Shown here one piece after another: positions 23,977 through 32,448 of a stretch of DNA of 40,997 nucleotides (positions are counted from its first letter, which is position 1; every line of letters begins with the position of its first letter). The notes below the pieces were generated by a model. It was not told where the DNA came from. It searched no databases and saw only the letters and a list, made by a program, of their open reading frames with translations. The position numbers and the translations under genes were made by a program. Origin of the DNA: Skermania sp. ID1734 (GTDB lineage: Bacteria; Actinomycetota; Actinomycetes; Mycobacteriales; Mycobacteriaceae); assembly GCF_007489285.1 (NCBI RefSeq), contig NZ_VLIY01000026.1, forward strand, positions 2,323 to 43,319, in the 5' to 3' direction.

Positions 23977-24594
23977 ATGAGCTTCTACCGCGCCCACGTC
24001 CTGCCGCGTCTCGTCGACTTCACATGCGGCATCTCAATCCTCGAACCGCTTCGCGAACGCGCCTGCGCCGGGCTTACCGGCCGAGTGCTGGAGATCGGTT
24101 TCGGCTCCGGACTGAACGTCGGGCATTACCCGCCAACGGTCACGTCGGTCAGCGCAGTGGAACCGGAGGGGCTCGGCTGGAAGCTGGCGCGAAAGCGACT
24201 CGAGCACAGCACAGTTCCCGTCGAGCAGGCCGGTCTGGACGGCCAGCAATTGCCCTTCGACGACGACACGTTCGATGCCGCGCTCTCGACGTTCACGCTC
24301 TGCACCATCCCGGACGCCGCGGCCGCATTGCGCGAGGTTCGGCGCGTGCTGAAACCGCATGCGCCAATCCATTTTCTGGAACACGGACTCGCCCCGGATG
24401 CGGGTGTCCGGGCTTGGCAGCATCGCCTCGAACCGATACAGAAGCGAGTCGCGGGCGGCTGCCACCTCACCCGTGATATCCCGGCACTCATCACCGCCGC
24501 CGGCTTCACCGAGGGTCACATGGAGTCGTTCTATCAGGAGGGCACGCCGCGACCGCTCGGCGCGGTGACGCTCGGTGCCAGGCGTGCGAGCTAA
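23977..24594 (+). CDS. Class I SAM-dependent methyltransferase
   Basis: The 205-residue protein has motif I LEIGFGSGLNVG for S-adenosylmethionine binding, an acidic residue at the end of beta-2 (VEPEG) and a motif IV-like DAALSTFTLCTIPD segment. RRVLKPHAPIHFLEHGL follows. This is the Methyltransf_11 pattern seen in methyltransferases of small molecules or lipids. The N-terminus FYRAHVLPRLVDFTCG resembles the small mycobacterial group related to methyltransferase-like protein 7 (METTL7). The ATG at 23977 opens the domain without extra residues. Its stop overlaps the stop of the convergent DUF1275 gene by a few bases. The substrate is unknown. Confidence 0.85.
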   Translation: MSFYRAHVLPRLVDFTCGISILEPLRERACAGLTGRVLEIGFGSGLNVGHYPPTVTSVSAVEPEGLGWKLARKRLEHSTVPVEQAGLDGQQLPFDDDTFDAALSTFTLCTIPDAAAALREVRRVLKPHAPIHFLEHGLAPDAGVRAWQHRLEPIQKRVAGGCHLTRDIPALITAAGFTEGHMESFYQEGTPRPLGAVTLGARRAS

Positions 24595-25325
24595 TCCTGC
24601 CGCCACTGCTGACGGCGCAGCCTGCGGACTCGCGCTGCCCTGCGCCGGTTGGTGACGCTGAATGGCGATACGTGCGGCGAGCGGTCGTCCACGTAAAACA
24701 GCACCAGGGTCGCCGCTAGCAACGCCGCCGGAATCCACGCGGCCTGCTCACTCCATGCGCTGGTGGCGGCGGCACCGACGACGGCACCGGAGATGAAGCT
24801 GGCAATGATCACCGAATAGACGAACATCGCGCGTTGGCCCTCGGAGTCTCGGTGGAACAGCCATGCGTAGCCAGCCTCGGTCCAGCGCATCAGGTTTCCG
24901 GTGGTCGCGATGGTGATGTAGGACAGTGACGCCACCGTGCGGAACAACCCCATCTGCAAGGCCGCCACGAAAGCGACCGGGATGGTCACGAACGCGTTCG
25001 GCACGTCGAGCGGCACGAAGCCGACAATCACCAACGCCGCGACCTGTGCGACCATGGCCCACCGCATCGGGTAGTGGATTCGTGTCGGTTCACTCTTGAG
25101 GACGTTCGCGAAGGCGATACCGACGATGAACGCCAGGATCGGCCACAGATGTTGGCGGGCGGCGTGCCATTCGGTCTGGGACACATCGATCCCGAAGAAG
25201 ATCACGTTGGCCGTTTGTGCATTCGCGAAGACGTGACCGCGGGACACGTACGTGTAGGAGTCGAGGAACCCGCTCGCGGCCGTGACCAACGCCGCGAATC
25301 GCAGCGTGGTCGACGTATCAGCCAT
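24591..25325 (-). CDS. DUF1275 (YoaK) family membrane protein
   Basis: The 244-residue protein has about six membrane helices and the family features: an N-terminal helix with ASGFLDSYTYVSRGHVFANAQT (partly quoted), LWPILAFIVGIAFA, and TIATTGNLMRW. DUF1275 proteins are widespread inner-membrane proteins of unknown function. I chose ATG 25325, because the longer frame upstream would run into the hairpin and carries no conserved residues. The C-terminal tail is strongly basic (RRRAARVRRLRRQQW). The gene follows htpG on the same strand, separated by a 44 nt hairpin, so it is probably a separate unit. Confidence 0.85.
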   Translation of the reverse strand: MADTSTTLRFAALVTAASGFLDSYTYVSRGHVFANAQTANVIFFGIDVSQTEWHAARQHLWPILAFIVGIAFANVLKSEPTRIHYPMRWAMVAQVAALVIVGFVPLDVPNAFVTIPVAFVAALQMGLFRTVASLSYITIATTGNLMRWTEAGYAWLFHRDSEGQRAMFVYSVIIASFISGAVVGAAATSAWSEQAAWIPAALLAATLVLFYVDDRSPHVSPFSVTNRRRAARVRRLRRQQWRQD

Positions 25326-25332
25326 CCCCCTA

Positions 25333-25376
25333 CTGTGCGTGAATTTCCACCGCCCGTGGTGGAAATTCACGCACAG
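25333..25376. terminator. Hairpin with 21-bp stem after htpG
   Basis: The arms pair over 21 positions with a single G-T wobble around a CC loop. It lies 4 bp after the end of htpG, where a terminator fits. The loop side (CACCGCCCGTGGTG) and the TGCGTG / CACGCA base match the hairpin at 15316-15361 almost exactly, while the middle of the stem differs with paired changes. Confidence 0.7.
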
Positions 25377-25380
25377 GCGA

Positions 25381-27342
25381 TTAAAGTCCCTTCACCAGCC
25401 GACCGGCGAGCAGCTTGGCGAAGTGCGCGGGATCGCTCAGCTCACCGCCCTCCGCCAACAACGCTGTGCCGTAGAGCAGCTCGGCGGTCTGGGCGACCTC
25501 GGCATCGTCGGGGCGTGCCTCGTGCGCCGCACGCAGCCCACTCACCAGTGGGTGCTTCGGGTTGAGTTCCAGAATCCGCTTCATCGGCGGCAGCTGCTGA
25601 CCAGACGCCCGGTACATCTTCTCCATCATCGGCGTGAAGTCGAAGGTGTCGCCCACCAGGCAAGCTGGCGAGTCGGTCAGCCGGGTCGAGAGCCGGACCT
25701 CCTTGACGTGTTCGTCCAGTGTCGACTTCAGCCACTCGAGCAGACCGGCGTACTCCTTCTCCTGCTCCTCGCGCTCGGCCTCGGCGGCCTTTTTCTCCTC
25801 TTCGGTGTCGAGGTCCACGGTGCCCTTGGCGATGGACTGGAACTTCTTGCCTTCGAACTCGGGCACCGAGCCGACCCACATCTCGTCGACGGGATCGGTG
25901 AGGATGAGCACCTCGATCCCGCGCGACCTGAATGCCTCCATGTGCGGGGAGTTCTCCACCATCTGGCGGGTCTCGCCGGTCATGTAGAAGATCTGCTCTT
26001 GGCCTTCCTTCATGCGCGCGATGTATTCGCGCAAAGTGGTCCAAGCTGGAAGATTCCCCGTCGCTTCGCTCGCCCCGGCACTGGAGTTCGTCGACTCGAA
26101 CGACGACACCCCGAGAATCGCGTCCCGGTTGTCGTAGTCGCCGATCAGGCCTTCCTTGAGCACCTTGCCGAACGCACCCCAGAACGTCTTGTACTTCTCG
26201 GGGTCATTGGCCTGCATGTCCTTGACGGTCGACAGCACCTTCTTGACCAGCCGCTTCTGAATCATCTTCAGGTGCCGGTCCTGCTGCAGGATCTCGCGGG
26301 AAACGTTCAGCGACAAGTCCTGCGCGTCCACCACTCCCTTGACGAAACGTAGATACTCAGGCATCAGCTCTTCGCAGTTGTCCATGATGAACACCCGCTT
26401 GACGTAGAGCTGCACGCCACGCTTGTGTTCGCGCATGAACAGGTCGAACGGCGGCGTCGACGGAATGAACAGCAGCGCTTGATATTCGAAGGTGCCCTCG
26501 GCCTTGAGCGGAATGATCTCCAGCGGGTCGTCCCACGCGTGGCTGACGTGGTGGTAGAACTCCTTGTACTCCTCGTCGCTGACGTCGCTCTTCGGACGTG
26601 TCCACAGCGCCTTGCCGGAGTTCAGCGTCTCGGTCTCGATGGTCTTGACCGGCTCGCCGCCTTCTTCCTCCGCGGGCTTGGTCTTCTCCACCTGCATCCG
26701 GATCGGCCAGGCGATGAAGTCCGAGTACCGCTTGACGATCTGGCGCAGCTTCCACTCGGCGGTGTAGTCGTAGAGGTGGTCCTCGGGGTCCTCCGGCTTG
26801 AGGTGCAGCGTGACCGAAGTCCCCTGGGGAGTCTCATCGATCGTCTCGATGGTGTAGGTCGCCTCTCCCGCCGACTCCCATCGCGTGGCGTGCTTTTCCC
26901 CCGCCTTGCGGGTCACCAGAGTCACCTTGTCGGCGACCATGAAACTCGAGTAGAAGCCGATGCCGAACTGACCGATCAGCTCTTGCGGCGCCGCGGCATC
27001 CTTGGCCTGGGCCAACGCCTTACGCACCTCCGCCGTACCCGACTTGGCCAGGGTGCCGATCAGATCGATCACCTCGTCGCGGGACATACCGATGCCGTTG
27101 TCCCGGACGGTGAGGGTGCGATTGTCCTGGTCCACCTCGAGCTCGATGTGCAGGTCCGAGGTGTCGACGTCGAGATCCTTGTCCCGGTACGACTCCAACC
27201 GCAGCTTGTCCAGCGCGTCGGAGGCGTTGGAAATGAGCTCACGCAGGAAGATGTCCTTCTCGGAGTACACCGAGTGGATCATCAACTCCAGCAGCTGACG
27301 GGTCTCGGCTTGAAACTCCAGTTGCTCGACTTGCGCAGTCAC
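25381..27342 (-). CDS. htpG: Chaperone HtpG (Hsp90 family)
   Basis: This 653-residue protein is full length for bacterial Hsp90. The GHKL ATPase motifs are ELISNASDALDK (35-46), DNGIGM (81-86) and GQFGIGFYSSFMVAD (about 123-137). The middle domain (LFIPSTPPFDLF, MPEYLRFVKGVVDAQDLSLNVSREILQ in part) and a shorter C-terminal dimerisation domain follow. HtpG refolds or remodels client proteins in the cytosol in an ATP-dependent way. ATG 27342 has AAGGGGA at good spacing. The haemoglobin operon ends 46 bp upstream on the same strand, so some read-through is possible. No truncation is seen. Confidence 0.97.
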   Translation of the reverse strand: MTAQVEQLEFQAETRQLLELMIHSVYSEKDIFLRELISNASDALDKLRLESYRDKDLDVDTSDLHIELEVDQDNRTLTVRDNGIGMSRDEVIDLIGTLAKSGTAEVRKALAQAKDAAAPQELIGQFGIGFYSSFMVADKVTLVTRKAGEKHATRWESAGEATYTIETIDETPQGTSVTLHLKPEDPEDHLYDYTAEWKLRQIVKRYSDFIAWPIRMQVEKTKPAEEEGGEPVKTIETETLNSGKALWTRPKSDVSDEEYKEFYHHVSHAWDDPLEIIPLKAEGTFEYQALLFIPSTPPFDLFMREHKRGVQLYVKRVFIMDNCEELMPEYLRFVKGVVDAQDLSLNVSREILQQDRHLKMIQKRLVKKVLSTVKDMQANDPEKYKTFWGAFGKVLKEGLIGDYDNRDAILGVSSFESTNSSAGASEATGNLPAWTTLREYIARMKEGQEQIFYMTGETRQMVENSPHMEAFRSRGIEVLILTDPVDEMWVGSVPEFEGKKFQSIAKGTVDLDTEEEKKAAEAEREEQEKEYAGLLEWLKSTLDEHVKEVRLSTRLTDSPACLVGDTFDFTPMMEKMYRASGQQLPPMKRILELNPKHPLVSGLRAAHEARPDDAEVAQTAELLYGTALLAEGGELSDPAHFAKLLAGRLVKGL

Positions 27343-27388
27343 ATTCGTCCCCTTCGGATGTCCCCACTACATGCTGCAAGTCCGAATA

Positions 27389-27859
27389 TTACGACGGCGT
27401 CTGAGGCGCCTCCGCGCCGTATGGGAGGTACCGGCTGGCCGTGGTGTGCTGCGCACGCAGCAGACCGTCGAGCTCGGCAGCGTCGGCACCGACTATCCGC
27501 CGATGCATCGCCCACGCAATGCGGGCCGCCTGTACCTTGGCCCGGTCCGCGATCGGACCCTCGAACGTCGCGTCCACCGCCGCCGTCCACAGCGTCAACC
27601 AGCGCAGGAAGTGGGCGGTGCTCAGGCGATGCCGGTCGTGCACGCCCTGGTGCACCTGCAGCGCGCTGCCCCCGTAACTCTTGGCCCGAAACAGCACCGT
27701 CTCCCAGAAATCGCACATGACCGGCAAGTGCGCGTCGAGACCCTTCGCACGGACCTCGCGGAACGGTTCTGCCAATTCGTCATCGACCAGCACTCGGCCG
27801 TAGAAGAAGCGCAGCAGGCCCTCGATATCGTCGCGACCGGAGATGTCCGGCCGGATCAT
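27389..27859 (-). CDS. Group III truncated haemoglobin
   Basis: The 156-residue protein fits group III (trHbP/Ctb-like) truncated haemoglobins. The N-terminal FFYGRV carries Tyr20 at position B10, CDFWETVLF has Trp52 and the helix E pattern, and LQVHQ gives His70 as the likely proximal haem ligand (F8). HFLRWLTLW and the later A-x-x-IAWAMHRR helix also match. Group III globins bind O2 or NO in the cytoplasm, and the Campylobacter Ctb protein is linked to nitrosative stress. I chose ATG 27859 because it forms an ATGA overlap with the preceding membrane gene; longer starts have no globin homology. The tail of about 30 residues (AEAPQTPS at the end) is unconserved. Confidence 0.9.
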   Translation of the reverse strand: MIRPDISGRDDIEGLLRFFYGRVLVDDELAEPFREVRAKGLDAHLPVMCDFWETVLFRAKSYGGSALQVHQGVHDRHRLSTAHFLRWLTLWTAAVDATFEGPIADRAKVQAARIAWAMHRRIVGADAAELDGLLRAQHTTASRYLPYGAEAPQTPS

Positions 27860-28293
27860 GTCAGCACCGGACTCGTTAACACCACCGCGAGCACCAGCAG
27901 CACGACGACCTTGAGGCCCTCGAGAGCGATGTAGTAGTAGTGCAGCTGCGAGCGCGGCGCGTCCTCGCCAGCCAGAATCCGGTTCGATCTCTTGGTCAGC
28001 GGCGGCCGGATCACCGCCACCTGGATGGCCAGCACCACCGCGGCGATGATGGCGAGCACCCAACCGGCGGTGCTGGCTGTCCCCATGCCGCAGCCGAGCA
28101 GCACCAGGATTGCCAGGACCACCTCGACGGTGTTGAGCGCTCGAAACACCAGCCGTCCGATACCCAGACCCACGGCAAGAGTCACGCCAGGAGCCCGGAA
28201 CTTGATCGGCGCTTCGATGAAGGAGATGGCGATCACCATGCCGAGCCAGAACATCGGGACGAAAACCTGCAGATACTGCCCGGTGCTATGCAT
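27856..28293 (-). CDS. Small four-helix membrane protein coupled to the haemoglobin
   Basis: The 145-residue protein has four hydrophobic segments (about 8-28, 38-68, 76-94 and 120-142) with an RPPLTKRSN and ILAGEDAPR loop. I do not recognise a firmly named family; it resembles small DUF4149-like proteins. Its stop overlaps the start of the truncated haemoglobin (ATGA), so they are made together. This suggests a shared job, for example handling NO or O2 near the membrane. The ATG at 28293 has no Shine-Dalgarno sequence, and a TAAAAT element only 8-13 nt upstream suggests a leaderless mRNA, which is common in mycobacteria. A 30 bp inverted repeat overlaps that element. Confidence 0.75.
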   Translation of the reverse strand: MHSTGQYLQVFVPMFWLGMVIAISFIEAPIKFRAPGVTLAVGLGIGRLVFRALNTVEVVLAILVLLGCGMGTASTAGWVLAIIAAVVLAIQVAVIRPPLTKRSNRILAGEDAPRSQLHYYYIALEGLKVVVLLVLAVVLTSPVLT

Positions 28294-28299
28294 GATGCC

Positions 28300-28329
28300 G
28301 ATTTTAAAGGAAAGTTATCCTTTAAAATC
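28300..28329 (-). promoter_or_regulatory. Operator-like inverted repeat at the haemoglobin operon promoter
   Basis: GATTTTAAAGGA and TCCTTTAAAATC pair perfectly (12 bp arms, 6 bp spacer AAGTTA). The repeat ends 7 bp before the operon's first ATG. The downstream arm holds TTTAAAAT, which could be the -10 box, so a bound repressor would block initiation. Its AT-richness stands out in this GC-rich DNA. Confidence 0.65.
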
Positions 28330-28353
28330 AAAAGGCCCGCCAAACAGCGGGCC
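28323..28353 (-). terminator. Intrinsic terminator of the GH15 gene
   Basis: Read on the minus strand, GGCCCGC and GCGGGCC (28334-28353) form a 7 bp GC stem with a 6 nt loop. TTTTGATTTT follows at once. This is a standard Rho-independent terminator, 49 bp after the GH15 stop codon. Its T run merges into the operator-like repeat of the next operon. Confidence 0.75.
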
Positions 28354-28401
28354 GCTCGCACACATAATACCTACCGCGCGGTCTGCTGCAAAGCGCTCGA
28401 G

Positions 28402-30492
28402 TCAGTTCGCCGGCCGGAACTCCCCGGTCTCTCCCCAATCTTCGGCGCGGATTACGTGGACCACGGCGTTGATCAACGCCAGGTGCGTAAACGCCTGCGG
28501 GAAGTTGCCCAGGTGCCGGCCAGTTTGAGTGTCGATCTCCTCGGCGTAAAGCTTCAGCGGGCTGGCAAATGCGAGCAACCGCTCGCACAGTTGCTTTGCC
28601 CGCTTGAGCTCCCCGATCTCCACGAGCGCCGAGACTAGCCAGAACGAGCAGATCGTGAATGTGCCCTCTTCCCCCTCGAGGCCGTCGTCGGTCTCCTCGA
28701 CCTTGTACCGCAAAACCAGTCCGTCGACGGTGAGTTCGTCGGCGATAGCCAGCACCGTGGCTCGGATCCGCGGGTCGTCCGGCGGCAGGAATCGCACCAG
28801 CGGCATCATCAGGGCCGACGCGTCGAGTGCGTCGGTCTGGTAGTGCTGCGTGAACACGCCGCGCTGGTCGACGCCGTTTGTGCAGACGTCGGCCTTGATC
28901 TCGTCGGCGATCGCGGCCCACTTGCGGGCATACTCCATTTCCCCATGCAGGACGGCAAGTTTCGCGCCGCGGTCGAGCGCCACCCAGCACATCACTTTCG
29001 AGTTGGTGAAATGTTTCGGCTCGCCGCGCACTTCCCAGATGCCACGGTCTGGCAGCTTCCAGTGCTTGATGGCCTCCTCTACCTGTCGCTTGAGAATCGG
29101 CCACAGCGTCTCGGGCACGTGTTCCCGCGACCGTACGTGCAGGTAGACCGAGTCCAGCATCGCGCCCCACACGTCGTGCTGCTGCTGGTCGAAGGCACCG
29201 TTGCCGATGCGCACCGGACTGGCCTGGTCGTACCCGCTGAGGTTGTCCAATTCGTACTCGGTGAGCGTCCGCTCGCCACCGATTCCGTACATGATCTGCA
29301 GCGGCCGCGGTTCGCCGTCGCCCTCGTCGGTGACGTCGGAGAGGAAGTGGAAGAAGTTGTTTGCCTCGCGGTCAAGACCCAACGTGTACAGGCCCCACAA
29401 CGCGAACGTCGAGTCTCGCACCCACGCGTAGCGGTAGTCCCAGTTCCGCATGCCGCCAGGCGTTTCCGGCAAGGACGTGGTCGACGCGGCGGTAAGGGCG
29501 CCGGTCGGGGCGTAGGTCAGTCCCTTGAGCGCAAGCGCGCTCTGCTGCAGGTATTGCCGCCACGGGTGGTCCGGGAACTTGCCGACGGTTATCCACTGCC
29601 GCCAGCACTCGGAGGTCTGGTGCAGCTTCGCCTTCGCCTCCGCCTGCGTTCGCGGCGGTGGATTGGGTGTCCAAGACAGCGCAACGAAAGCCTCATCGCC
29701 CTCGACCATCCGGGTCCGGGCCTGGGCCTCGCGGCCTTCGATGCCCAGTCGAAGGTTGGTGGTGAGCTTCAGCGTCGGGTGCACCGAGCCGAGCGGTGTC
29801 TCCTCGTTGACCCGTACCCGCTCGACGCTGCCTTCACAGGTAGCAGTCGCCTCCTCGTAGACCTCGCCGGTGTATTCCCAGGTCGCCGACCGGCGGTGGT
29901 AGTCGAACGCCGGCTCACAGCTCACCTCGAGTTCGACCACGCCGCTCACGCACTTGATCACGCGCAGCAGACAGTGCTCGGCGTCCCAGTCCGTCGGCGC
30001 GCGCCGGTGCGTTTTGGACCGGCGGTCGGTGTTGTGCCACGGGCCCATCAGCATCGCGTCGGTGACAAGCAGCCACCCCGTTTCCGTCTGCCACGTCGTT
30101 TCGACGATGAGGCTGCCCGGACGGTAATGCCGGGCCGCCGGAACTTCCTGCGCGTATGGCCCCACCCGGAAATGGCCGGCACTGCGGTCGAGTACCGCCC
30201 CGAAGACGCTGGGTGAATCCGGCCGCGGAATACACATCCATTCCACCGCGCCGTTATTTGCGATCAAGCAGGTGGTTTCGCAGTCGGAAAGAAATGCGTA
30301 GTCATCGATCGGCGGGAATGGACTGCGCCCCTGGGGAACCTGCACAGCGACCACCGCTGACTGCGCGGACGGCGCCGCACCGTTGCCATTTTCGACCTTC
30401 TCCGCAGCTTCCGACTGCTGCCCGCCAGCATTTGTATCCGGAGCGTCGATCTTTTCGCGCAACTTCACCTGATGCTCGTCCGTGCTCGCCAT
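28402..30492 (-). CDS. Glycoside hydrolase family 15 enzyme, mycobacterial trehalase type
   Basis: The 696-residue protein is a full-length GH15 enzyme. An N-terminal low-complexity segment (about 1-55) is followed by the beta-sandwich domain (IDDYAFLSDCETTCLIANNG in part, VEWMCIPRPDSPSVFGA in part) and the (alpha/alpha)6 barrel. The barrel has GGMRNWDYRYAWVRDS, LQIMYGIGGER, GNGAFDQQQHDVWG and EEGTFTICSFWLVSAL. The sequence pattern is that of the M. smegmatis / M. tuberculosis trehalase group, which hydrolyses trehalose to two glucoses; other GH15 members are glucoamylases or glucodextranases. No signal peptide is seen, so it acts in the cytoplasm. It is preceded by its own start at ATG 30492 and ends with an intrinsic terminator. 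Confidence 0.9.
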   Translation of the reverse strand: MASTDEHQVKLREKIDAPDTNAGGQQSEAAEKVENGNGAAPSAQSAVVAVQVPQGRSPFPPIDDYAFLSDCETTCLIANNGAVEWMCIPRPDSPSVFGAVLDRSAGHFRVGPYAQEVPAARHYRPGSLIVETTWQTETGWLLVTDAMLMGPWHNTDRRSKTHRRAPTDWDAEHCLLRVIKCVSGVVELEVSCEPAFDYHRRSATWEYTGEVYEEATATCEGSVERVRVNEETPLGSVHPTLKLTTNLRLGIEGREAQARTRMVEGDEAFVALSWTPNPPPRTQAEAKAKLHQTSECWRQWITVGKFPDHPWRQYLQQSALALKGLTYAPTGALTAASTTSLPETPGGMRNWDYRYAWVRDSTFALWGLYTLGLDREANNFFHFLSDVTDEGDGEPRPLQIMYGIGGERTLTEYELDNLSGYDQASPVRIGNGAFDQQQHDVWGAMLDSVYLHVRSREHVPETLWPILKRQVEEAIKHWKLPDRGIWEVRGEPKHFTNSKVMCWVALDRGAKLAVLHGEMEYARKWAAIADEIKADVCTNGVDQRGVFTQHYQTDALDASALMMPLVRFLPPDDPRIRATVLAIADELTVDGLVLRYKVEETDDGLEGEEGTFTICSFWLVSALVEIGELKRAKQLCERLLAFASPLKLYAEEIDTQTGRHLGNFPQAFTHLALINAVVHVIRAEDWGETGEFRPAN

Positions 30493-30578
30493 CGCAATAT
30501 CATCGTCATTTCGACCCGGATATGTGTGGCAAATCGAACTACTGGCCGTTGCGATCCGATCGAGGGCTACCGCGAAGA

Positions 30579-30603
30579 CCCGGCCGCGATTAACACGGCC
30601 GGG
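30579..30603. terminator. GC-rich hairpin downstream of the 30622-31470 gene
   Basis: CCCGGCCG and CGGCCGGG pair perfectly around a 9 nt loop. It lies 18 bp after the stop of the minus-strand gene at 30622. There is no T run, so termination is only inferred from position. Confidence 0.4.
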
Positions 30604-30621
30604 CCCGCTGCGTTAGGACGG

Positions 30622-31470
30622 TCAGCTCGCCGTACCGAATACCTGCGGCACGAAGGCAGCCAAATCCGGCAGCGGCGGAGGCGTCGGATCGGCGGCCGGA
30701 TCGCCCATGCCGATGGCTCCCCCGACAACGCCGCCAACGAGGCCACCGACCGCTCCGGCCAGTGTCGCCGCCGGTATCCCCGCCGCCGCCGCGCCGATCG
30801 CAGCACCAGCGGCTGCACCCGCCGGCGTGCCGACGCCCGGAGCCGGAATCGTCCCGGCGGTGCCACCAACGGTCCCCCCGACAACGCCGCCGACCACAGC
30901 GGCCGGAACACCGACGACCGCTGCCGCACCGACCGCGCCCACCGCGGCGCCGGCGATCGTGCCCGCAGCAATCCGGTCGGCCCGGTTTGCCGGCACACCG
31001 GCGGCATTCCACATCGTCGCCATCTGCCACTCGCCGTACGCGGCCCAGCGGTTGATGCTGTGCATGGCCGCCGGTGACATCCAGTCCGGCTTGGGCGTCT
31101 CGAAGTCCCCCATGCGGACTGTCGCGGGTGGAGCCGCGATCGGTCCGACGGGAACCGGCTCGGCGATGATCGGCTGCTCCGGCAACGTTTCGGCGTACTT
31201 CGGATCCTGCCGCTGCGGCAACACCGGCGGGTCGGGCACCAGACCGGGTTCCGACTGCTCGATCTGCTGTTCGGTGGTCAGTTGGTTCGGTTGGTTCGGC
31301 ACCGGAACGGCGGTCACGCCGGGCTGATCACCCTCGGGCGCCACAACCCCCGGCTGGCTCGGCCCAGCTACCGCGATTCCGGCCGACCCGACCGCGACGG
31401 CAAGGGGAATCACCCCTGCGGTAGCAGCCCTCCGGATACCTGTGACCCATTTTTGACATACGTGTGCCAT
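30622..31470 (-). CDS. Secreted Ala/Gly/Pro-rich protein (mycobacterial 'insoluble domain' type)
   Basis: The protein of about 282 residues has a signal peptide (MAHVCQKWVTGIRRAAT, then a hydrophobic stretch to IAVAGPSQP) and a Pro/Gln-rich segment. A conserved central part follows (KPDWMSPAAMHSINRWAAYG, then EWQMATMWNAAGVP). The C-terminal half is a long Gly/Ala/Val-rich region (AAVVGGVVGGTVGGT-like repeats) that could insert in or span a membrane. Mycobacterial proteins with this make-up are annotated only as an insoluble domain protein. I chose ATG 31470 because GGGAGG is 7 nt upstream; ATG 31476 is too close to that site. Function unknown. Confidence 0.75.
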   Translation of the reverse strand: MAHVCQKWVTGIRRAATAGVIPLAVAVGSAGIAVAGPSQPGVVAPEGDQPGVTAVPVPNQPNQLTTEQQIEQSEPGLVPDPPVLPQRQDPKYAETLPEQPIIAEPVPVGPIAAPPATVRMGDFETPKPDWMSPAAMHSINRWAAYGEWQMATMWNAAGVPANRADRIAAGTIAGAAVGAVGAAAVVGVPAAVVGGVVGGTVGGTAGTIPAPGVGTPAGAAAGAAIGAAAAGIPAATLAGAVGGLVGGVVGGAIGMGDPAADPTPPPLPDLAAFVPQVFGTAS

Positions 31471-31527
31471 GAACATGCCTCCCGTTCGATGTTCGACGCG
31501 GACCCCCCGCGGCTGTTGGCAGCACAA

Positions 31528-31556
31528 GTTCTACCCGACTAGTTATTGACTAGCAA
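31528..31556 (-). promoter_or_regulatory. Possible sigma-A-type promoter
   Basis: On the minus strand TTGCTA (31556-31551) and TAGAAC (31533-31528) are spaced by 17 bp. They lie about 60 bp before the ATG of the secreted Gly/Ala-rich protein gene. The -10 box is imperfect, so this is only a candidate. Confidence 0.3.
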
Positions 31557-31573
31557 ATTGGAAAGGCTTTACC

Positions 31574-32380
31574 TCACCCTGCAACGAACGCCGCTTGCAG
31601 ATCCGTCGCACCGAACGCACCCGCAGCCCGCCCATCCTTGATGAACCGGTACAGCGCGGCCTGGTAGATCCCGTTCAGCGCCGCTACCAGGATGGTGGAC
31701 CCCACCAACCACACGGCGCCCGAGATGAAGGCGATCCCTTCAGCCGTACCGCCGACGTATCCGCCCAGCCAGATCATGACGAGCCCCGGCACCGCCAGCA
31801 CAAATCTGATGGTTCCAAGACTCACTGTGCCGATTACGTTCTCGCCCCACGTGTCACGCAACTCGCTCGCCGCCGACCGGACGGTGCCGGCAAAATCCGA
31901 GTTCTCGAATACCAGCTTCGGCAAAACGAGAAAGGTCACCGCGTCCCACGCGACGCCGACCGCCCCGACCAGCAGGTCCTGCAATACCGACGCCCGATCC
32001 CTGAGCATGCGCAGAACTCCGGACACCGTCGCTGCGGTAATGGCCCACGGAACGAGCCGGGCCCATTTCTGCGCGGCGGCGCCGACACCTGCAGCGACGG
32101 ATGGATCACCACCGCGCAGCGCGACATCAGCCTGCGAGACCAGCGCGGCATTGAAAAACACGGTCACGTACGCGACCGCGAAATAACCGACCGGCACCAG
32201 AACCAGTACCGGCGCCGAAAAAGCGTCGTACACCGCCAGCAGCCCGGCCAGGCTCGTCAACCCGATAACCACGACGATGCTGACAGCTCCCGCCAAGATC
32301 GGAAACGCCAGCAACTCCCGCCGGCTCCGCAAGATCCGCCCAGATGTCTGTAACACTTCGCACGACTGTGCCCATGCCAT
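31574..32380 (-). CDS. DUF6159 family membrane protein
   Basis: The 268-residue protein begins MAWAQSCEVLQTSGRILRSRRELLAFP and has about six membrane helices. It shows the features of the DUF6159 family, including NAALVSQADVALRGGDPSV and WDAVTFLVLPKLVFE. These are integral membrane proteins of unknown function found in Actinobacteria and a few other groups. The start at ATG 32380 is the first residue of the conserved N-terminus. It lies 68 bp downstream of the gene pair at 32449-33217 on the same strand and may belong to the same transcription unit. Confidence 0.82.
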   Translation of the reverse strand: MAWAQSCEVLQTSGRILRSRRELLAFPILAGAVSIVVVIGLTSLAGLLAVYDAFSAPVLVLVPVGYFAVAYVTVFFNAALVSQADVALRGGDPSVAAGVGAAAQKWARLVPWAITAATVSGVLRMLRDRASVLQDLLVGAVGVAWDAVTFLVLPKLVFENSDFAGTVRSAASELRDTWGENVIGTVSLGTIRFVLAVPGLVMIWLGGYVGGTAEGIAFISGAVWLVGSTILVAALNGIYQAALYRFIKDGRAAGAFGATDLQAAFVAG

Positions 32381-32448
32381 AACGTTCCCCCCGATCCGAT
32401 GACATCGCCGAGGATACCGGACAAGTCCGACAGATCGCTGGGCAGTTG

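Noticed and set aside
26425-27720. Open frame of 431 codons on the plus strand
   Set aside because: It is antisense to htpG and the globin gene and has no recognisable features.
28843-30216. Open frame of 457 codons on the plus strand
   Set aside because: It is antisense to the GH15 enzyme and is a product of GC-rich codon structure.
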